This document shows positions 8,468 to 19,200 of a stretch of DNA of 64,000 bases, one piece after another. Position numbers and translations under genes: made by a program. Every line of letters starts with the position of its first letter. Position 1 is the first letter of the stretch. Source of the stretch: Bacillota bacterium. Its GTDB lineage: Bacteria > Bacillota > Clostridia > Acetivibrionales > DSM-1351. The notes below the pieces were generated by a model, which was not told where the DNA came from, did not search any database, and saw only the letters and a list, made by a program, of their open reading frames with translations. The stretch lies in the NCBI GenBank assembly GCA_023390335.1, contig JAEWCZ010000017.1:124001-188000 (forward strand), read 5' to 3'.

Positions 8468-10472
8468 AATATCAATAAACAATGTAAAAAGAAGCTTTAA
8501 AGACTATACTATATATTTTCTTACATTAACCTTTGCAGTGTGCATATTTTACAGTTTCAATTCTATTGAAGCTCAAAATTCAATGCTTGTAATGGGTAAG
8601 AGTACATCTGAGTATATGTTGACATTAAATAAGCTAATTGCCGGAGCATCTGTATTTGTGTCCTTTATTCTGGGTGGACTTATAGCCTATGCAAATAATT
8701 TTTTAATAAAAAAGAGAAAAAGAGAGTTAGGCATTTATATGACCTTAGGCATGTCAAAAGGTAAGATTTCAAAAGTATTAGTTATTGAAACTATCTTAAT
8801 CGGTCTGATATCTCTAGTTGTTGGAATTTTGCTTGGTATTGTAGTATCACAAGGTCTGTCCATAATAACAGCAAAGCTTTTAGTCTTAAATATAAGCAAA
8901 TACAAATTTATTATTTCAATAAGTGCGATGCTTAAAGCTGTTGTATACTTTGGGATAATATTTCTTATAGTAATGCTCTTAAACCAAAGAACTATTTCTA
9001 AATACAAGCTAATTGATATGCTAAATGCAACAAAGAAAAATGAAAAGATTAGACTTAACAACCCGTTACTCTCAATAATAATATTTCTTTTATCTGTAGT
9101 AACATTGGTATTTGCATATACACTAATTTTGAAGGTTGGATTAAATCCCGAAAATGCTTTATTTATGGTAGCTATCCTGTTGGGCATTATCGGAACTCTA
9201 TTGTTCTTTTTCAGCTTATCTAACTTCTTTATACATGCTGTAAAAAAGAATAAGAAAGTATATTTCAAGGATTTAAATATCTTTGTGCTAAGACAAGTTA
9301 ACAACAAGATAAATACTAACTTTTTATCAATGACCGTAATATGCCTTATGATTTTTTTAACAATTACACTTTTATTCTCTATGTTCAGCTTTAAAGGCAG
9401 CTACGATAAGATGGTAAAGGGAAATACTTCGTTTGATGCTTCGAGTCAACTCATCATAAATAAAGAAGATCAAAAGATAAAAGATATCAAAAAATATATG
9501 GATATAATGAAATTTAGGTATGAGAATTATGAAAAACATGTCTTTTTTAAAGAATATAAACTTAACATAACTATAAGTGACTTATTAAATAAATATTTAA
9601 GTGACAAAGAAAAAAAGGATTTTGCTGAAAACTATCTTGATGGTCCCATATCTACCATCAAATTATCGGAATACAATTCAATCATAAAGCTAAAAGGGCG
9701 GTCACCAATTAACATAAGCCAAGATGAAGTCTTAGTTGTATCAAATTATGAACAATTAAATAGTGCACTAGATGCATTTATGAAAAATGAAAACACAATA
9801 AATATAGACAATAAAGCGTACTCAATTAAAAATAAAGCTCCCATAAAGGAAAATATAGTTACAACAGGAGCTTATCTGGATTTTTTCTATCTAATTATTC
9901 CTGACAACTTCTCCGGAGAGTTAAGTTTACATTCCACAGGCTTCAATGCAATGTTTGAAGGCAATGACCCTAAGCAACTGGAAGAAAAGTTCTCTAATTT
10001 TTTAACTGATATTTCAAAGAATGTGGAATATAGCTCTATACAGGTGATAAGTAATACAATTGAACTGGTAAATTTAAGAGTATATGGTTCAACAACGATG
10101 ATTGTCTTTCTGGGAGTATATTTAGGAATAGTGTTTCTGGTATCCAGCGCAGCAGTACTAGCTTTGCAGCAATTGTCTGATATAAGCGATAGCCTAAAGA
10201 GATATAATTCTCTCAAGAAAATAGGTGTTTCTGCCAAATTAATAAACAAAGCAATATTTCAACAAAATTTAATATATTTTATGATACCTTTAGCTTTAGC
10301 AATTATTCACTCAATAGTTGGGATGATTGTGATAAATAGAATTTTTAGTGCTTTCAACAATGGCATAATAGGAAGTTCTTCACTTATGATATCCCTTGCA
10401 CTTGTAATAATATATGGCGGGTACTTTTATGCAACCTATGTTGGCTCTAAAAATATAGTAAAGAAACAGTAA
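8457..10472 (+). CDS. ABC transporter permease, BceB-like (FtsX family)
   Basis: 671 residues with start ATG 8457 rather than the GTG at 8445, which overlaps the ribosome site AGGAGG. It overlaps the ATPase by 11 bp. It begins MFFKISINNVKRSFKDY, as BceB-type permeases do. Hydrophobic segments number about ten, with a large loop at ~315-525 between helices 7 and 8, the hallmark extracellular domain that binds peptide antibiotics and is read by the kinase. Two FtsX-type membrane blocks are visible (~55-200 and ~555-665). Confidence 0.92.
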   Translation: MFFKISINNVKRSFKDYTIYFLTLTFAVCIFYSFNSIEAQNSMLVMGKSTSEYMLTLNKLIAGASVFVSFILGGLIAYANNFLIKKRKRELGIYMTLGMSKGKISKVLVIETILIGLISLVVGILLGIVVSQGLSIITAKLLVLNISKYKFIISISAMLKAVVYFGIIFLIVMLLNQRTISKYKLIDMLNATKKNEKIRLNNPLLSIIIFLLSVVTLVFAYTLILKVGLNPENALFMVAILLGIIGTLLFFFSLSNFFIHAVKKNKKVYFKDLNIFVLRQVNNKINTNFLSMTVICLMIFLTITLLFSMFSFKGSYDKMVKGNTSFDASSQLIINKEDQKIKDIKKYMDIMKFRYENYEKHVFFKEYKLNITISDLLNKYLSDKEKKDFAENYLDGPISTIKLSEYNSIIKLKGRSPINISQDEVLVVSNYEQLNSALDAFMKNENTINIDNKAYSIKNKAPIKENIVTTGAYLDFFYLIIPDNFSGELSLHSTGFNAMFEGNDPKQLEEKFSNFLTDISKNVEYSSIQVISNTIELVNLRVYGSTTMIVFLGVYLGIVFLVSSAAVLALQQLSDISDSLKRYNSLKKIGVSAKLINKAIFQQNLIYFMIPLALAIIHSIVGMIVINRIFSAFNNGIIGSSSLMISLALVIIYGGYFYATYVGSKNIVKKQ

Positions 10473-10598
10473 TTAAGCTAAGCCGTGTTCTCCATATTGC
10501 TCTCAATTGTGCAAACTGTCAAAACTCTGATCCTTATTGTATAATTGTATAGGTATCAGAAAAAGGTAAACAAACAGCACTGATTTTGAGGAGGTTAC

Positions 10599-11633
10599 AT
10601 GAAGACCATCTTTGTAACAGGTGGAGCAGGGTTTATTGGTTCCACACTGATAAAAAATTTATATCGAAATACATCAAATATGGTGGTAAACATAGACAAG
10701 CTTACTTATGCCGGAGACTTGGAAAGCCTCTCTTGCATAGCCAATGACCCAAGATATACTTTAGAGAATGTAGACATTTGTGATACTAAACGTATATATG
10801 AGCTTTTTGAGAAATATAAGCCGTATCGAGTTATACATTTGGCAGCAGAGTCACACGTTGATCGTTCTATATCTTCACCTATGGAGTTTATTGAAACAAA
10901 TGTAAAGGGTACTTGTATTCTTTTAGAATGCAGTCGTAGATACTTTGAAACGTTATCTAAAGAAGAAAAAGATGATTTCCGCTTTCTACATGTATCCACC
11001 GATGAGGTTTATGGACATCTTGGTAATGAGGGATTTTTCACTGAGACAACCCCATATTCTCCAAGTTCACCCTATTCTGCAAGTAAGGCGGCGTCAGATC
11101 ATATGGTGCGTGCTTGGAACAGAACTTATGGATTACCCACAATTGTTACTAACTGTTCAAATAACTATGGGCCTTGGCAATTTCCGGAAAAACTTATTCC
11201 CGTTGCTATTATTTCAGCGTTAAGTGGACAGCAGATACCGGTTTATGGAGATGGAAGCAATGTCCGGGACTGGTTGTTTGTTGAAGACCATGTACAGGCA
11301 CTTTGGAGTGTCTGCGAACATGGGAAGATTGGAGAAACGTACAATATTGGTGGGCATGGAGAAAAAAGTAATTTGGATATAGTCAGGACAATTTGCTCAA
11401 TACTGGATGACCTTAAACCATCAATATCAAAAGAACCATATTCAAGTCAAATTACTTTCATAAAGGATAGACCTGGACACGATTTCAGATATGCAATTGA
11501 CCCATCGAAAATTCAGAGAGAAATCGGGTGGTTTCCATCACATAACTTGGAGGAAGGACTGCGTGAAACAGTACAATGGTATATAGAACACCAACAGTGG
11601 TGTGAACGCCTTCAAAAGAAAAAGAAGGGATAA
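10599..11633 (+). CDS. rmlB: dTDP-glucose 4,6-dehydratase
   Basis: 344 residues, preceded by GAGGAGG. It converts dTDP-glucose to dTDP-4-keto-6-deoxyglucose, the second step toward dTDP-rhamnose and other deoxysugars. The Rossmann motif GGAGFIGS lies near residue 9. The substrate-site STDEVYG is present, as is the catalytic Tyr159/Lys163 pair in YSASK, and the end of the protein is of the RmlB type (YNIGGHGE, DRPGHD). Length is normal for the family. No rmlA, C or D lies next to it, so it is an orphan copy here; the partners are presumably elsewhere. A TATAAT-like -10 lies ~60 bp upstream. Confidence 0.93.
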   Translation: MKTIFVTGGAGFIGSTLIKNLYRNTSNMVVNIDKLTYAGDLESLSCIANDPRYTLENVDICDTKRIYELFEKYKPYRVIHLAAESHVDRSISSPMEFIETNVKGTCILLECSRRYFETLSKEEKDDFRFLHVSTDEVYGHLGNEGFFTETTPYSPSSPYSASKAASDHMVRAWNRTYGLPTIVTNCSNNYGPWQFPEKLIPVAIISALSGQQIPVYGDGSNVRDWLFVEDHVQALWSVCEHGKIGETYNIGGHGEKSNLDIVRTICSILDDLKPSISKEPYSSQITFIKDRPGHDFRYAIDPSKIQREIGWFPSHNLEEGLRETVQWYIEHQQWCERLQKKKKG

Positions 11634-11709
11634 CCCTACGCTGTAGCGTTGACAATTATACTACCCAATTGGATAGATGATTTTTGGGGAGAAATAAAGG
11701 AGAACAAAT

Positions 11710-12696
11710 ATGATTCTTAAAAACTTAACACCATTTTATGGAAAACATTGCGAAACAACTACCATTACCAATCTGCTTCAGAATTGTGGTATAAAGCTAT
11801 CTGAGCCAATGCTGTTTGGAATTGGAGAGGGGCTTGGGTTCATCTATTGGGACAGTAAACAAATGGATTTTCCCTTCTTAGGAGGAAGGTGTAAGCCGGA
11901 TGTTTTAACAGAAAATATAGTAAAAAATCTTAAGCTGAGTTTTGAAGTGTCTCAAACAACTTCAAGATCCAAGGCTTGGGAGAATGTTAAAACCAAAATT
12001 GACAATGGGATTCCGGTAGGTTTGAAATTAGATTGTTACTATCTTGAATATTTCACGCAAAAAATACATTTTGCGGGGCATTATGTTACTATATATGGAT
12101 ACGATGATAATTTTGCATATTTAATAGATACTGAACAGCAAGGTCTGGATGTCAAAACAAGTTTAGTGAGTCTATCAGAGGCTAGAAGTGCAAAAGGTCC
12201 AATGTCTTCAAAAAACAGGTCGTTTACTATAACAAAAGGGGATGAACTACCAAATTTGAAGGAGGTAATTATATCTGCAATCCATAACAACGCATGTGAG
12301 TATTTGAATCCTCCAATTACAAATATATCATTCCAAGGGATAAGAAAAACAGCAAAGGTTATTGGAAATTGGTTTGAAAGACCAGGTGTGACACCGGAAT
12401 TAATTACACAAGCAGGTACATTAATGGAGAAGGCAGGTACTGGCGGTGCTTTATTTAGAAATATGTACAGAGATTTTCTTAATGAATGCAATGAATTATA
12501 TCCCGACTTAAAACTTAAGAATCCACACAGTAAATTCTGTACCATTGCAGAGATGTGGACAGAGGTATCAAACCTAATTTGTAAAGCCGGAGAAAATTCA
12601 AATGAGCTGCATCTTAAAGAAGCATCTCGTATATTGTTTGAAATTGCTTCTTTGGAAGAAGAGGCAATGAAGCTGCTGTTTGAAAACATATTATAA
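11710..12696 (+). CDS. BtrH N-terminal domain / DUF4872-type protein
   Basis: 328 residues with site AAAGGAG. The N-terminal ~180 residues match the BtrH N-terminal domain pattern, which resembles a papain/C39-like fold. It begins with a conserved Cys-His-Glu-Thr near residue 15 (KHCETTTITNLL), then GIGEGLGF, and a His-Tyr segment (HFAGHYVTIYGYDD). BtrH in butirosin synthesis transfers an acyl group from an acyl-carrier protein. Most genomic homologues are uncharacterised. The second half (~190-328) fits the associated DUF4872. No acyl-carrier protein or aminoglycoside genes lie nearby, so the substrate is unknown. Confidence 0.75.
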   Translation: MILKNLTPFYGKHCETTTITNLLQNCGIKLSEPMLFGIGEGLGFIYWDSKQMDFPFLGGRCKPDVLTENIVKNLKLSFEVSQTTSRSKAWENVKTKIDNGIPVGLKLDCYYLEYFTQKIHFAGHYVTIYGYDDNFAYLIDTEQQGLDVKTSLVSLSEARSAKGPMSSKNRSFTITKGDELPNLKEVIISAIHNNACEYLNPPITNISFQGIRKTAKVIGNWFERPGVTPELITQAGTLMEKAGTGGALFRNMYRDFLNECNELYPDLKLKNPHSKFCTIAEMWTEVSNLICKAGENSNELHLKEASRILFEIASLEEEAMKLLFENIL

Positions 12697-12754
12697 ACCC
12701 TTTAGAGTAAAAAATAAAGAAAATAAGACATAATAAATATTGGGAGGAAGAGTT

Positions 12755-13108
12755 ATGGAAAAACATCGAGTCTATACAATGAGTTTTGCAAGTGTATACC
12801 CTTTATTAGTTGCAAAGGCAGAGAGAAAAGGGCGTAATAAATCAGAAGTTGATGAAATCATTCGCTGGTTGACGGGATATACTCAGGACAAAATAGAGGA
12901 ACAACTAGAAAAACAAACAGACTATGAGACCTTCTTTAATGAGGCTCCCCTGTTAAACCCAGCAAGAACTCTAATAAAGGGAGTTGTTTGCGGTGTCAGA
13001 GTAGAAGATATAAAAGAGCCGACGATGCAGGAAATTAGATATTTGGACAAGCTGATTGATGAACTGGCAAAAGGCAAATCTATGGATAAAATACTTAGAG
13101 AGAGATAA
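12755..13108 (+). CDS. DUF2200 family protein
   Basis: 117 residues starting at ATG 12755 after TGGGAGGAAGAG. It opens with HRVYTMSFASVYPLLVAKAERKG and contains EVDEIIRWLTGY and the FFNEAPLLNPAR segment, which are the conserved features of DUF2200. The protein is small, soluble and helical, of unknown function. It is followed within 8 bp by the RibD-like gene, so co-transcription is likely. Confidence 0.85.
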   Translation: MEKHRVYTMSFASVYPLLVAKAERKGRNKSEVDEIIRWLTGYTQDKIEEQLEKQTDYETFFNEAPLLNPARTLIKGVVCGVRVEDIKEPTMQEIRYLDKLIDELAKGKSMDKILRER

Positions 13109-13115
13109 AATCATT

Positions 13116-13679
13116 ATGCTTAATAAAAAATCAAGAAAAATACTTTTAGATTTGGCAATTTCTTTAGATGGATTTATTGAAGGTAAAAACGGAGAAACTG
13201 ACTGGTGTATAATGGATGAAGATATGGATTTCACCGGGTTCTTAAATAGTGTTGATACAATCCTATATGGCAGGAAGTCTTATGAATTATGGGGGGAATA
13301 CATCCCGGACATTGAAGCTACTGACATGGAAAGGGAAATTTGGAAATCGGTTCATAGCAAGAAGAAGTATGTGTTTTCAAAAACTCTAACCAAATTAGAA
13401 AATGGCGTGCTGATAAAGGATAATATAGCCGAAGAAATAAATAAATTAAAGAGCGAACCGGGAGGAGATATTTGGCTGTATGGAGGGGCAAGTCTTATAA
13501 CAACATTTATTAACTTAAATCTTGTTGATGAGTATAGACTTTCAGTTCATCCTGTCATTTTAGGGGCAGGAAAACTATTATTTATTGACATAAATCAAAG
13601 ACTAGGGCTTCAACTAGTTGACACAAGGAGCTTCTCTTCAGGTGTTGTTCAGCTCTGCTATCATCCGACTAATAAATAG
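13116..13679 (+). CDS. RibD C-terminal / dihydrofolate-reductase-like protein
   Basis: 187 residues. The start at 13116 (MLNKKSRKILLDLAISLDGFIEG) lies 7 bp after the DUF2200 stop, with AGAGAG as ribosome site. The fold signature is the RibD_C/DHFR-like one: LAISLDGFIEG, ILYGRKSYELW, IWLYGGASLI and HPVILGAGKLLF. Family members are NADPH-dependent reductases or stand-alone proteins of unknown substrate (YyaP/YwjB-like). It is too short and lacks the deaminase domain for riboflavin synthesis, so the physiological role is unknown. Confidence 0.85.
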   Translation: MLNKKSRKILLDLAISLDGFIEGKNGETDWCIMDEDMDFTGFLNSVDTILYGRKSYELWGEYIPDIEATDMEREIWKSVHSKKKYVFSKTLTKLENGVLIKDNIAEEINKLKSEPGGDIWLYGGASLITTFINLNLVDEYRLSVHPVILGAGKLLFIDINQRLGLQLVDTRSFSSGVVQLCYHPTNK

Positions 13680-13730
13680 AATATGATCACACAATAAAAT
13701 AGCTATTTAGAGAAGCGAGGAGACTAACTT

Positions 13731-14141
13731 ATGTGGCAATGTCCTGAATGTAAACGACAATTCAAAAATACAAATCAAGATCATTACTGTGGCGAGGCGC
13801 CGAAAACGATTGATGAATATATTGTTGCACAACCGGAGGAAGTTCAGCCGTTGTTAAATCAAGTCCGAGACACACTCCGTGATACACTTCCGTATGCGGA
13901 AGAACGTATTTCGTGGAGTATGCCAACGTTCTGGCGTAAACGAAATATAATTCACTTTGCGTCATTTAAAAAGCACATCGGGTTGTACCCCGGGGATAAA
14001 GCTGTTGAGCATTTCAGCGTAAGACTTACAGAGTACAAAACAAGCAAAGGCGCTATACAGTTTCCGCACAACAAACCATTACCACTCCAGCTTATTTCCG
14101 AAATAGCGAAATGGTGTTACGATACCGGAAATTTTGAATAA
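13731..14141 (+). CDS. DUF1801 (YdhG-like) protein with N-terminal zinc ribbon
   Basis: 136 residues. The first ~25 residues carry CPECKRQF...HYC, a short zinc-binding knuckle. Residues ~28-130 match DUF1801: TIDEYIVAQPEEVQPLLNQV, ERISWSMPTFW, HIGLYPGD and the C-terminal ISEIAKWCY. Relatives are annotated as iron-chaperone-like or YdhG proteins on slim experimental grounds. The metal motif at the front is unusual enough to note. Function is unknown. Confidence 0.8.
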   Translation: MWQCPECKRQFKNTNQDHYCGEAPKTIDEYIVAQPEEVQPLLNQVRDTLRDTLPYAEERISWSMPTFWRKRNIIHFASFKKHIGLYPGDKAVEHFSVRLTEYKTSKGAIQFPHNKPLPLQLISEIAKWCYDTGNFE

Positions 14142-14161
14142 TGTTATGGAGGATACCATAC

Positions 14162-14434
14162 ATGACAAACGAAAAATGCGACTTGGTGCATCCAAATGGT
14201 GTTAGAGAAAAGAAAATGGAAGTAATCGATGGATACACAATAAAATACCATGCTAACGGTAAAACTGTGTGGTCTAAGGGGAAAATCATTAATGGTAACC
14301 CGGAAGGTTACTGGGAATGGTATCGTAAGGATGGAACATTGAAGCGTTCCGGGAATTTTGAAAATGGCGAACCTGTCGGAGAATGGATTACTTATGATAG
14401 TAAAGGTCAAAAATATAATTCTAAAAACATATAA
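14162..14434 (+). CDS. MORN-like / YwqK-type repeat protein
   Basis: 90 residues starting at ATG 14162 behind TATGGAGGATACC. The longer reading from 14141 lacks its own ribosome site. It contains three tandem MORN-type units of ~20 residues (IKYHANGKTVWSKGKIING, GYWEWYRKDGTLKRSGNFENG, GEWITYDSKGQKY). In YwqK-type proteins these repeats form a beta-meander of unclear function, sometimes named antitoxins. It follows the DUF1801 gene by 20 bp. Confidence 0.75.
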   Translation: MTNEKCDLVHPNGVREKKMEVIDGYTIKYHANGKTVWSKGKIINGNPEGYWEWYRKDGTLKRSGNFENGEPVGEWITYDSKGQKYNSKNI

Positions 14435-14464
14435 TGGAAAGAATTGTGGTTAGTGTGATACCTT

Positions 14465-14540
14465 CAATCCCCGCTATGTTTGAATACTATAGATTATAGC
14501 TATGGTTTACAAAACTGGTTTAGGGGATTGTATTTTTTAT
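14465..14540 (+). terminator. Possible terminator after the small-gene run
   Basis: CAATCCCC (14465-14472) pairs with GGGGATTG (14523-14530) across a 50-base loop that contains further small pairings. TATTTTTTAT follows. Confidence 0.5.
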
Positions 14541-14551
14541 GGAAAAAATTA

Positions 14552-14579
14552 TTGACAGACTTCTCAGCAATGATATAAT
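14552..14579 (+). promoter_or_regulatory. Consensus sigma-A promoter for the SLH / giant protein operon
   Basis: TTGACA (14552-14557), a 16-base spacer and TATAAT (14574-14579) match the vegetative consensus exactly. About 205 bases of untranslated leader separate it from the ATG at 14791. I see no recognised riboswitch in that leader. This covers most of the 356-base gap before the gene. Confidence 0.8.
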
Positions 14580-14790
14580 AAAAATCGGAAGTTTTTAGTA
14601 AATAAGTTATTAATGAAATCACATCTGAAGCGCATTCTCAAATTATTAATTTTAATATTTGTTCAACTATGCTATAGCTTTTAGTATCTAAAGGACTTAC
14701 CCAAATTAAATTGTCCAATTTATAGTAAAACAATTCAAATACAACACTTCAAGAAAAAATTTATATGAAAAATTTAAGAGGAGAATAGTA

Positions 14791-16233
14791 ATGTTGAAAA
14801 AACTTTTATGTACCATAACAGTTTCAGCAATTTTATTATCAACGCTTTTGCCGGTAACAGCTGAAAATGCTAATACACAGGTGAGTACAACCACAACAAT
14901 GCGGATGCAGCCACTTGTTGACAAGTACAAAGCACTGACACAAACAAACCTGGATACTGAATTGGCTAAATTCCCGGATATAAATAAACACTGGGGCAGA
15001 AATTACATAGCGAAAATATCAGCACTCGAAATTATATCAGGGTATCCTGACGGAAGGTTTGGTGCCAACGACAAGCTTCTGGGAGGACAGTTTATTTTAA
15101 TGCTTATGAGAGCAATAGGCTATAGCCCGGAAGTACCGCAGGGAGTGCCATATTATAAGCCTTTTGTAGATATAGCACTTAAAGAAGGTGTTTTAACGAA
15201 AGGCGAGATATCAGACTACACAAAGCCTATTACAAGGGAACTGGCAGCCAGTTTGGCAAGAAGGATTATAGGAAAGTATGAGAATGTTCCTCATGATTAT
15301 TTTGTAAAAGGTAATGATTCTTATCCACCAAAGGGTGATAAAGGTTTTTTTGATAATGTATACGCAGGCTACCAAAAGCTTAAAATGACAGATTATCCTA
15401 CTATAACAAGTAAATATCTACAGGATGTAATAGATTGCTACCGTATAGGCCTTTTAACCGGAAGTAACAACAAATTTAATCCCAAGGGTACTCTCACAAG
15501 GGCCGAAGCATCTGTCATAATAATAAAATTGTTAGATAAAAAGGCAAGGGTTGGAAGTATACCATCGGAAAGCGAAAGTTTCACATGGAAAAACAGCAAT
15601 GTTAACAACGCTGTTTTTGACAATGAGGAGGCAGGCTTCTACGAAAATAAGGAATATACCTTGTACAAAGGGTTGTTCCCAATGATGGAGATATGGGAAA
15701 CAGCATACACAATGTATAAAAACCGTTATCTTATAGCAGGTGGGAAGATAGATTTTACTTTTAGTGAAAAAAATAAAAGCTTCGGAATTAATTACTTTAA
15801 TAGTCAAGATCATTTTAATAAATATATAAATGATGATTATGGAATAATTTTACCATTAAGTGGAATTGGAATAGCAACTCAACGAACACAAATACCAAAA
15901 GGAAAAGAAGAAAGCTTGTATGACAACTGCGACGGATGGTTATATCAGATTTTAAGCTATGAGGTTGATATGTACGACAAGGACTTAAAAAAATACACCT
16001 ATGAATTGCTTAAACTATGGTTTGGGAAGGATTATGAGCAAGCAAAAAAAATACATGACCAGTATTTAGGTTATGGATTAAATGATATTGATTGGAAACA
16101 CCAAATCTACTTGCTAAACGGTAGACAAATCTCTGTTGTTGGTGGAAACGGGGATAGTGGCAATGTCTTTTCCTTTCAGGTTTGGGCAAAGGGGTTTATA
16201 ACAAAGGATACAATACTTAAATTAAATCAATGA
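14791..16233 (+). CDS. Secreted SLH-domain protein
   Basis: 480 residues behind AAGAGGAG. A signal peptide occupies ~1-25 (MLKKLLC...LLPVTAEN). SLH-type segments follow. FPDINKHWGRNYIAKI...SGYPDGRFGAND is textbook at ~53-100. A second is at ~125-165, and a third at ~205-250 (IGLLTGSNNKFNPKGTLTRAEA). They anchor proteins to secondary wall polymers. The C-terminal 230 residues are unrecognised. The gene is 12 bp upstream of the 1742-residue secreted protein and shares its promoter, suggesting that the two work together at the cell surface (inference). Confidence 0.85.
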   Translation: MLKKLLCTITVSAILLSTLLPVTAENANTQVSTTTTMRMQPLVDKYKALTQTNLDTELAKFPDINKHWGRNYIAKISALEIISGYPDGRFGANDKLLGGQFILMLMRAIGYSPEVPQGVPYYKPFVDIALKEGVLTKGEISDYTKPITRELAASLARRIIGKYENVPHDYFVKGNDSYPPKGDKGFFDNVYAGYQKLKMTDYPTITSKYLQDVIDCYRIGLLTGSNNKFNPKGTLTRAEASVIIIKLLDKKARVGSIPSESESFTWKNSNVNNAVFDNEEAGFYENKEYTLYKGLFPMMEIWETAYTMYKNRYLIAGGKIDFTFSEKNKSFGINYFNSQDHFNKYINDDYGIILPLSGIGIATQRTQIPKGKEESLYDNCDGWLYQILSYEVDMYDKDLKKYTYELLKLWFGKDYEQAKKIHDQYLGYGLNDIDWKHQIYLLNGRQISVVGGNGDSGNVFSFQVWAKGFITKDTILKLNQ

Positions 16234-16245
16234 GAAGGTGATTAA

Positions 16246-19200
16246 TTGAATAAATATACAAAAGTGATTTCATTCATTCTTTGCCTTGTATTATTAATAA
16301 CCGGCTTTCCGGATATAATGGTACATGCTGCTAATAGCTATATTTTAATAAAATACGAAAACGGTGGCAGGGAGTTTTTTGACCAGACTACCTATGATAG
16401 CTACAAAAGGAATAATATGTTACCTACACAGCTCGATGGAAGTGTCGTTCCGTTATCAATAAAAAAGGGTACTAACACATATTATTTGAACTATAGACTT
16501 TTTACCCAGAAGAATCTTGTAGTGTATGGCAGCTACAGGAGTATGGCAGGAAACTATTTTAAATGCGGATATCAGATACATAAGGATTTGGATATCAAAG
16601 ACCCGGAAGTCAAGTATGATGGAGGTTACTTCTTGAAACCTGACGGAATATCTTGCAAAGGTAAGGAGCAGAACCCTAAAAATCATGGAGGCAAATGTGA
16701 GACCAATCGTGGAGAATGGAAGTACCTGGGTTTTGATATAAATGGCGAAGTATTCAGTAATATGTGGATGATTAACGTAGCAACGGTAACTACCTTCAGG
16801 CAAAGGAACTGGATAAAGGAACCTTGGAGTGACGAAAATGAAGTAAAAAAAAGGCTTACAGCTAGTGCAAGTACATATAATGAAGCAGCGTATGGTTCTT
16901 TAAATCTTTATAAACAGCAAACAGTTCAAAAGCTTAAAGCCTGGATATACAATACCTTCAATTCCGTAGATAAGTTTTCAGGAATACCTGACGGAGCAGA
17001 CCACTATGACCCAAATGTTTACCAATACCTTTATATTCAGTCAGCTCCCACAATACAAAAGGCAGGCAGTGGAAAGATGTGGCACGTAAGGCCTGACGGT
17101 TCTATCTGGTATCAAACCTTTTCTGTACCCAATTTAGGAAAAATAAAAACATTATCTGATAGTGGTAAAAGGGACCTACCCATACAGTGCTATGTAACTG
17201 CAGCATCACCTATGCCAAATATTCCAAAAGGTAGCGAATTGGACAACCAGCCGGTTACACTTAATTTTCAGGTGAAAGGTGAATTACAGGATTACGTTAT
17301 CCTAAAGGAAGAGGAGCCGGCACCTGAAGGTTGGATTCCATACTTCGAGGATTCGGTATCCAGAACCGTATATTATACAAGACAGGATATAGACAGCTGG
17401 GAGATAAATGTAGACAAGGTATCCGGAATAAAACTTACCGATACAGAAAAGCAAGCCCAAAAAGTTGTACCAAAGAGTACAGCAGCCAATACAGCTACAG
17501 CAACCTTTAGTATTAAAACCACCATAGGTGAAATCAAGAAGCTTCCCAAGCAAGGGGATAATTACACAGTAATGGTTGAAGCAACAGCCAAAGTAAACTA
17601 TCTTGATGGACACAATAATTCCAAAAGCGGAAGTAATCAATTTCTAACAGGCACAATTTTACCTCCTCCTGAGCCTGATATAAAACCTCTTGTTATAGAC
17701 CTTCCTACAGTACAAATAAATAATCACATCGGAGAAACTGCATTTGACGGAGTTCAGTTTAACGATGTTTCTGACAATACAGATATGTCAGCAGTCAAAA
17801 ATACCGAGCTATACATAAATGGTAAACCAGTTGACTATAACACATTCTTTTCCGGGTCCTACAGATTTCCTGCTACAACCGATAAAAGCGGATACTTTGC
17901 AGAAGTTATCTGTAAATACAATCTTGATAAAAGTAAAATAATACTAGAGGGCCTTCCTGAAGATATAAAAAAGGAAATACAAGAAGCTGCCGTTGTTGAA
18001 TACGTTTCAACAGATTATATATACGTATATCCGACAGAACCTATCGCTCATTTCAAACTTTCATCTAACTCCTGGAAACAAAACAGAATTATAAGCGTTG
18101 AGAACAACTCAACTGATAGCAATATTCAACTGGTGCTGGACAAATATCCTATAGTAGAATACAGATGGTCTTATGGCGGCGACACATTACAGATGAATAA
18201 AGGTACTGACACTGACTTAAAAAAGCAATTGCAGTATAAAGAGCCGGGTTCATATTCCTTGACACTGGAGTGCAAAAACACTCTGGGCAAATGGTCTGAC
18301 CCATATACCGTGGAATTCCGTGTACTAGAGGACATTGCCCCAAATATAGAGCTGAATCTGTCTGACAGCGTGGTAACAAGAGATGACCAAATAAGTGCAT
18401 GGCACTATGATGTAAACAGTACTGATGGTGACAAAATATCAGTAGCCAAAATAGAATTGTGGTATGACAGTGACAATAACGGTTATGTTGATACTATGAT
18501 TCAGTCATGGAACGGACTTGGAGATAACGGGATTTGCGAATTAACAGACTTCCCTGTATACACTCCTACAGAACTCGGTTACTATAAATTCTATATATAT
18601 GCTCAAGATGAGTTTGTTGATGTAAATGGACAGGATACACTAACTCAATATATTAGTAAAAATGATAAAAAGTTAGCAAATTTGGAATGTGATTTTTGGG
18701 TAGACAACTTTCAGCCACTTTCTGATTTATACGTTGATGCTCCCATTGAAAGACCCAACGTTGATTTGTATATAATGAGAGATAAGGATTTGTCACAGGA
18801 TAAATACAGTTACATAACTAATAGCAGGGTAGCTTTGGAAAATTCATTATTAGGAAGAAATATGATTCCCAACGTTAATATATGGGACATGAAAACTTAT
18901 GAATATTCTACCCCTGCAAGTACATCTAGCAATACAGGAACAAGTTACCCTTCGGAAGAAATTACATATACCAGTTCGGGATATTCAGGCAAGCTGAAAA
19001 GAACCAGTGTAACCGACAACGGAGGATATCATGACTTTGGTCATTACGAATCCCGAACAGAAACCAAATCAATAAGTTCAGGTGGTGGTTACGCTTCCGG
19101 TCATGGGTATGGTGGTTCAACCCCTTCATCGAGCATTTCGTACAGTGATGGGGAAGGTTATTCCGGTACAATGTACATTCAAAACTATAACTACACAAGT

